Source: Pirellulales bacterium (GTDB lineage: Bacteria > Planctomycetota > Planctomycetia > Pirellulales > JALHPA01). From it: 45,645 nt of DNA. Under the pieces are notes generated by a model. That model was not told the DNA's origin, ran no database searches, and saw only the letters and a list, made by a program, of their open reading frames with translations. A program made the position numbers and the translations under genes. The stretch lies in contig JANRLT010000010.1 of the NCBI GenBank assembly GCA_033762255.1, positions 1 through 45,645 on the forward strand. Reading direction: 5' to 3'. Positions 42,776-45,645 of this stretch are shown here, piece by piece. Position 1 is the stretch's first letter. Each line of letters opens with the position of its first letter.

Positions 42776-44230
42776 ATGCCGCATACCTTGATCATCTTTG
42801 GAGCTTCGGGCGATCTGACTAGCCGTAAATTGATTCCGGCGCTGTACAGTTTATTTGAAAAAGGGAGACTCCCCCCTGAGACGCGGATTGTGGGCTTTTC
42901 GCGGACGGAATATACCCACGAAGAGTGGCGTGCCAAGCTGGCGGAAAGCACGGCCAAATTTGAGCCGCAACATTATCAAGCGGAATCGTTTGCCCGGTTC
43001 GCGCAGCAGTTGTTTTATTGCCCCGGTGATATTGGGACGGCGGCGGACTTTCTTACCTTAAGGGACCTGCTGGACAAGCTGGAAAACGACCAGCCGTGCG
43101 ATCGGGTGTATTACCTGAGCACCTCTCCCGTGTTTTATACGACGGCCATTTCGCAATTAGGCCAGGCGGGGTTGGCGACAGAGGATCGTGGTCAACGGCG
43201 GATCGTCATCGAAAAGCCCTTTGGCACGGATCTGGCCAGCGCGCGGCAATTGAACGCCCATTTACATACGGTCTTTGCCGAGTCGCAGGTTTACCGGATC
43301 GATCATTACCTGGGCAAGGAGACCGTGCAGAACATCCTGGTGTTGCGGTTTGCCAATACGATTTTTGAGCCGATCTGGAATCGCCGCTACATCGACCATG
43401 TGCAAATTACCGTTGCGGAGGAGGTTGTCGTGGGACGCCGGGGGGATTACTACGACACCGCGGGGGTGCTGCGGGATATGTTTCAAAATCATATTTTGCA
43501 GTTGCTGATGGTGATTGCCATGGAGCCGCCGGCGCGGTTTCGGGCGGATAGCATTCGTGATGAAAAGGTAAAGGTGCTGCAGGCGATCCCACCGCTAACC
43601 CCAGCGCAGGTCGCCACGGAAAGCATTCGCGCGCAGTACGCCGGTTATTTAACAGAACCCGGCGTGAAGCCGGACAGCATCACGCCGACCTTTGCGGCGT
43701 TCAAGCTGGAAATCGACAACTGGCGGTGGAAGGGGGTGCCGATTTACCTTCGCAGCGGCAAGGGAATGTCCTGCCGCACCACCCAAATTGTGATCCAATT
43801 TCGCGAACCCCCAACGCTCCTCTTTAGCCGCCGGGATCAACTTCCCCCCCAGCCGAACATGCTGGTCATTCAGGTGCAGCCAGCGGAGGGGATCCAGTTG
43901 CATATTCAATCCAAGGTTCCCGACGCGGGGATGAAGCTGCGGCAGACGGCGCTGGACTTTCGCTTTCAGCGGGAGTTTCCTCAAAATATGCCAGAAGCGT
44001 ACCAGCGGCTGCTGCTGGACGCGCTCACAGGGGATGCCAGCCTGTTTGCCCGCGCGGACGAAGTCGAGCAAGCCTGGGCGATTATCGATCCGATCTTGGA
44101 GGCTTGGAAAACCAGCGGCCAACCCCCCATGGATACGTATGAAAAGGGCCTTTGGGGACCAGAGCGATCAACCGACTGGATGCGCGCGCAGGGTCGGGAG
44201 TGGTTTGATTTATGTCCGGTGTTGGGGTAG
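42776..44230 (+). CDS. zwf: Glucose-6-phosphate 1-dehydrogenase
   Basis: 484 residues, full length. NADP-binding IIFGASGDLTSRKLIPALY is at the N-terminus (6-24), EKPFGTDLASA precedes the substrate motif RIDHYLGKE with Asp176, His177 and Lys181, and DMFQNHILQLLMV supplies the second active-site His. Later motifs PIYLRSGKGMSCRTTQI and EAYQRLLLDALTGDASLFARADE are also standard. It makes 6-phosphogluconolactone in the oxidative pentose-phosphate pathway and supplies NADPH. No 6-phosphogluconolactonase or gnd lies alongside. Confidence 0.97.
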   Translation: MPHTLIIFGASGDLTSRKLIPALYSLFEKGRLPPETRIVGFSRTEYTHEEWRAKLAESTAKFEPQHYQAESFARFAQQLFYCPGDIGTAADFLTLRDLLDKLENDQPCDRVYYLSTSPVFYTTAISQLGQAGLATEDRGQRRIVIEKPFGTDLASARQLNAHLHTVFAESQVYRIDHYLGKETVQNILVLRFANTIFEPIWNRRYIDHVQITVAEEVVVGRRGDYYDTAGVLRDMFQNHILQLLMVIAMEPPARFRADSIRDEKVKVLQAIPPLTPAQVATESIRAQYAGYLTEPGVKPDSITPTFAAFKLEIDNWRWKGVPIYLRSGKGMSCRTTQIVIQFREPPTLLFSRRDQLPPQPNMLVIQVQPAEGIQLHIQSKVPDAGMKLRQTALDFRFQREFPQNMPEAYQRLLLDALTGDASLFARADEVEQAWAIIDPILEAWKTSGQPPMDTYEKGLWGPERSTDWMRAQGREWFDLCPVLG

Positions 44231-44870
44231 GGAAGTGATATTTGTTTTTTGGCGTTAGGGATTTGGTTTCCATGAATCTTAGAATACAAAATGCGATAGA
44301 ACACGGATACCACTGATGAAACTAAATTTCACAGTTCAGTCTTTTTAAATGATTATCCGTGTTCCATCAGTACTACTAACCTTTCGAATTTTCGTTACGT
44401 GAGATGATTATTAGTTGCTCAAGCAATGGTTTGCCAAGGGTGTTTAATTCTTTGCGGGCCAAAGGCGTTTGATTCCTGCGGGCCACAGGCCCGACCTATC
44501 CCAGCCGAGGGCAAGCGCAGCGTCGCCCTAGGTAAATGGGAAGAAATGAATGGAAGGGCCAAAGGCCCGATTCAACCAGTTCAACCAACAAAATCAGTTT
44601 ACAGCCTTGAGTTGCGGGCCAAAGCCCGCAACTGGAATATCTGTGTCTGAAATTATTCCTAGCCACGGATGAGCACGGATTTTCACGGATCAGGAATTTC
44701 AAATCCCAGCAGCCAGTTTTCAAAACTCAGATCGCTGATTTCAAATCTCAAATCTGCAATTTGAAATCACAGATTGGAATTTCACATCTATCCGCTGCTA
44801 TGATCAGTGAAAATCTGTAAAATCAGTATCGTCTACGATCCCTATTGGTATTCATCCCCCTGCGTGAGCT
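44231..44870. repeat. Long repeat-rich gap before the SDR gene
   Basis: Contains AACACGGATACCACTGATGA and AAATGATTATCCGTGTTCC (44300-44366) forming an inverted pair; a hairpin cluster (CGGGCC-ACA-GGCCCG at 44479-44493, AGGGC/GCCCT near 44510-44530, GGGCC-AAA-GGCCC at 44556-44568, and GTTGCGGGC-CAAA-GCCCGCAAC at 44611-44632); CCACGGATGAGCACGG with TTTTCACGGATC (44663-44692); and AT-rich TTTCAAATCTCAAATCTGCA words (44697-44790). No protein gene is supported. These are the same families seen at 2.5-2.8 kb and elsewhere. Confidence 0.85.
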
Positions 44871-45638
44871 ATGCAACTCGCCCGACAGACATTTGTGGTA
44901 ACCGGTGGGGCGTCGGGGTTGGGCGCGGCGGTTGCAAAGGATTTTTTAGCAGCCGGGGCAAATGTCGCTCTGCTGGATCGACAACCATGCGATCTGGGCG
45001 GTTTTTCACCCATTGATCAGGCGCTTTGTCATAGCCTCCTGGCCGATGTCACGCAATTTGATCAAGTTGTCTCGGCGTTTGATCAGGCTTTGGCCAGATT
45101 TGGTTCCATTCAAGGCGTGGTCCATTGCGCGGGAGTCATACACGCCGAAAAAATCCTCGGCAAATCCGGTCCGCATGACGCCGCGGCCTTTGCCAAGGTG
45201 CTGCAAATCAATCTCATCGGGACGTTTCATGTCTTAACCGTCGCGGCCACCCGCATGACAAGTAGTCCCCCCCAGGTGGATGATGAACGGGGAGTGATTA
45301 TCTTGACCAGTTCCATCGCCGCCAGTGAGGGACAGATTGGCCAGATTGCCTATGCCGCCAGCAAGGCGGGCGTGGCGGGGTTGACCCTGCCCGCCGCGCG
45401 CGAGCTAGCACGCCACGGCATTCGCGTGGTGACCATCGCTCCGGGCGTCTTCGACACCCACATGCTGGCGGGGCTGCGCGACGATGCCCGCGACAGTCTG
45501 GCCACGCAGGTGCCCTTTCCCCGTCGTTTGGGTCAACCGGCGGAGTTTGCCGCGTTGGCCCGGCACATTGTGGAAAATGCGTTGCTTAACGGCTGTGTGA
45601 TTCGCCTGGATGGCGGGTTACGGATGAGCGCGCAGTGA
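44871..45638 (+). CDS. SDR oxidoreductase, 3-hydroxyacyl-CoA dehydrogenase type 2-like
   Basis: 255 residues. NAD-binding TGGASGLG (11-18) and the NNAG-equivalent VHCAGV (84-89), with catalytic Ser148, Tyr161 and Lys165 in LTSSIAASEGQIGQIAYAAS and the following KAG. Ser-to-Tyr spacing and the EGQIGQIAY context match HSD10-type 3-hydroxyacyl-CoA (2-methyl-3-hydroxybutyryl-CoA) dehydrogenases, as does APGVFDTHMLAGL and the IRLDGGLRM end. It probably takes part in fatty-acid or isoleucine breakdown. No ribosome-binding site; the leader is repeat sequence. The window ends seven bases after the stop, so an operon further right cannot be judged. Confidence 0.93.
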   Translation: MQLARQTFVVTGGASGLGAAVAKDFLAAGANVALLDRQPCDLGGFSPIDQALCHSLLADVTQFDQVVSAFDQALARFGSIQGVVHCAGVIHAEKILGKSGPHDAAAFAKVLQINLIGTFHVLTVAATRMTSSPPQVDDERGVIILTSSIAASEGQIGQIAYAASKAGVAGLTLPAARELARHGIRVVTIAPGVFDTHMLAGLRDDARDSLATQVPFPRRLGQPAEFAALARHIVENALLNGCVIRLDGGLRMSAQ

Positions 45639-45645
45639 TTTCTTT

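Noticed and set aside
1-45645. tRNA, rRNA, insertion sequences, prophage
   Set aside because: Scanned by eye for tRNA arms, rRNA segments, transposase or integrase motifs and found none; a covariance-model search would be more reliable for small RNAs.

Overview
The window looks like a chromosomal segment of a planctomycete, probably of the Pirellulales (inference from content). It carries a PSCyt1/DUF1549/DUF1553 protein next to a DUF1501 protein, a four-helix-bundle (S23-like) protein, many secreted proteins with unusual fusions, weak or absent Shine-Dalgarno sites at many starts, and large intergenic gaps filled with short dispersed repeats. No rRNA, tRNA, CRISPR array, transposase or phage gene was recognised.

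Layout. 1-8.0 kb: a polypurine repeat, a secreted prolyl oligopeptidase, then the PSCyt/DUF1553 and DUF1501 pair followed by a four-helix-bundle protein. 8.1-12.6 kb: hisI, small membrane or secreted proteins, a striking 3 x 104 bp inverted-hairpin array between two convergent stop codons, a hypothetical protein with a possible degenerate aspartic-protease fold, and a Gly-rich secreted protein. 13.0-20.0 kb (minus strand): the complete 2-oxoglutarate dehydrogenase complex in the order E1 (sucA), E2 (sucB), E3 (lpdA), with a zeta-toxin-like kinase and a small translationally coupled partner between E2 and E3.

20.9-28.5 kb (plus strand): six collinear genes, namely PspA/IM30, a Ycf46-like AAA ATPase, a small helical protein, a membrane-anchored ABC substrate-binding protein fused to an OmpA peptidoglycan-binding domain, an SsuC/NrtB-like permease and its ATPase. 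This is the best candidate for an undescribed system; envelope stress coupled to small-anion or nutrient uptake is a guess. 28.5-31.4 kb: a tandem repeat array, then a secreted protein joining an STN-like domain to a serpin. 32.6-36.1 kb (minus): a LuxE-like acyl-adenylating enzyme and a LuxC/aldehyde-dehydrogenase-like enzyme, with a HicB-HicA pair between them. 36.2-37.8 kb: two unknown genes and a 3-methyladenine DNA glycosylase. 37.9-41.6 kb (minus): two adjacent dynamin-like membrane GTPases. 42-45.6 kb: a small membrane protein, zwf and an SDR dehydrogenase.

Repeats are a major theme. The clearest family has the form GTAG-NA-GGCnnn-TCC-nnnGCC: the GTAG foot and TCC loop are kept while the stems change with compensation. 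This is the architecture of REP elements mobilised by RAYT transposases. Other families are AT-rich TTTCAAATTTGAAA words, CACGGAT and CACGGAG words, TTTGGAG words, ATTCTTAATT words and GGGAGACGGGAG words. Several genes end inside a repeat, and one gene is interrupted in frame by one.
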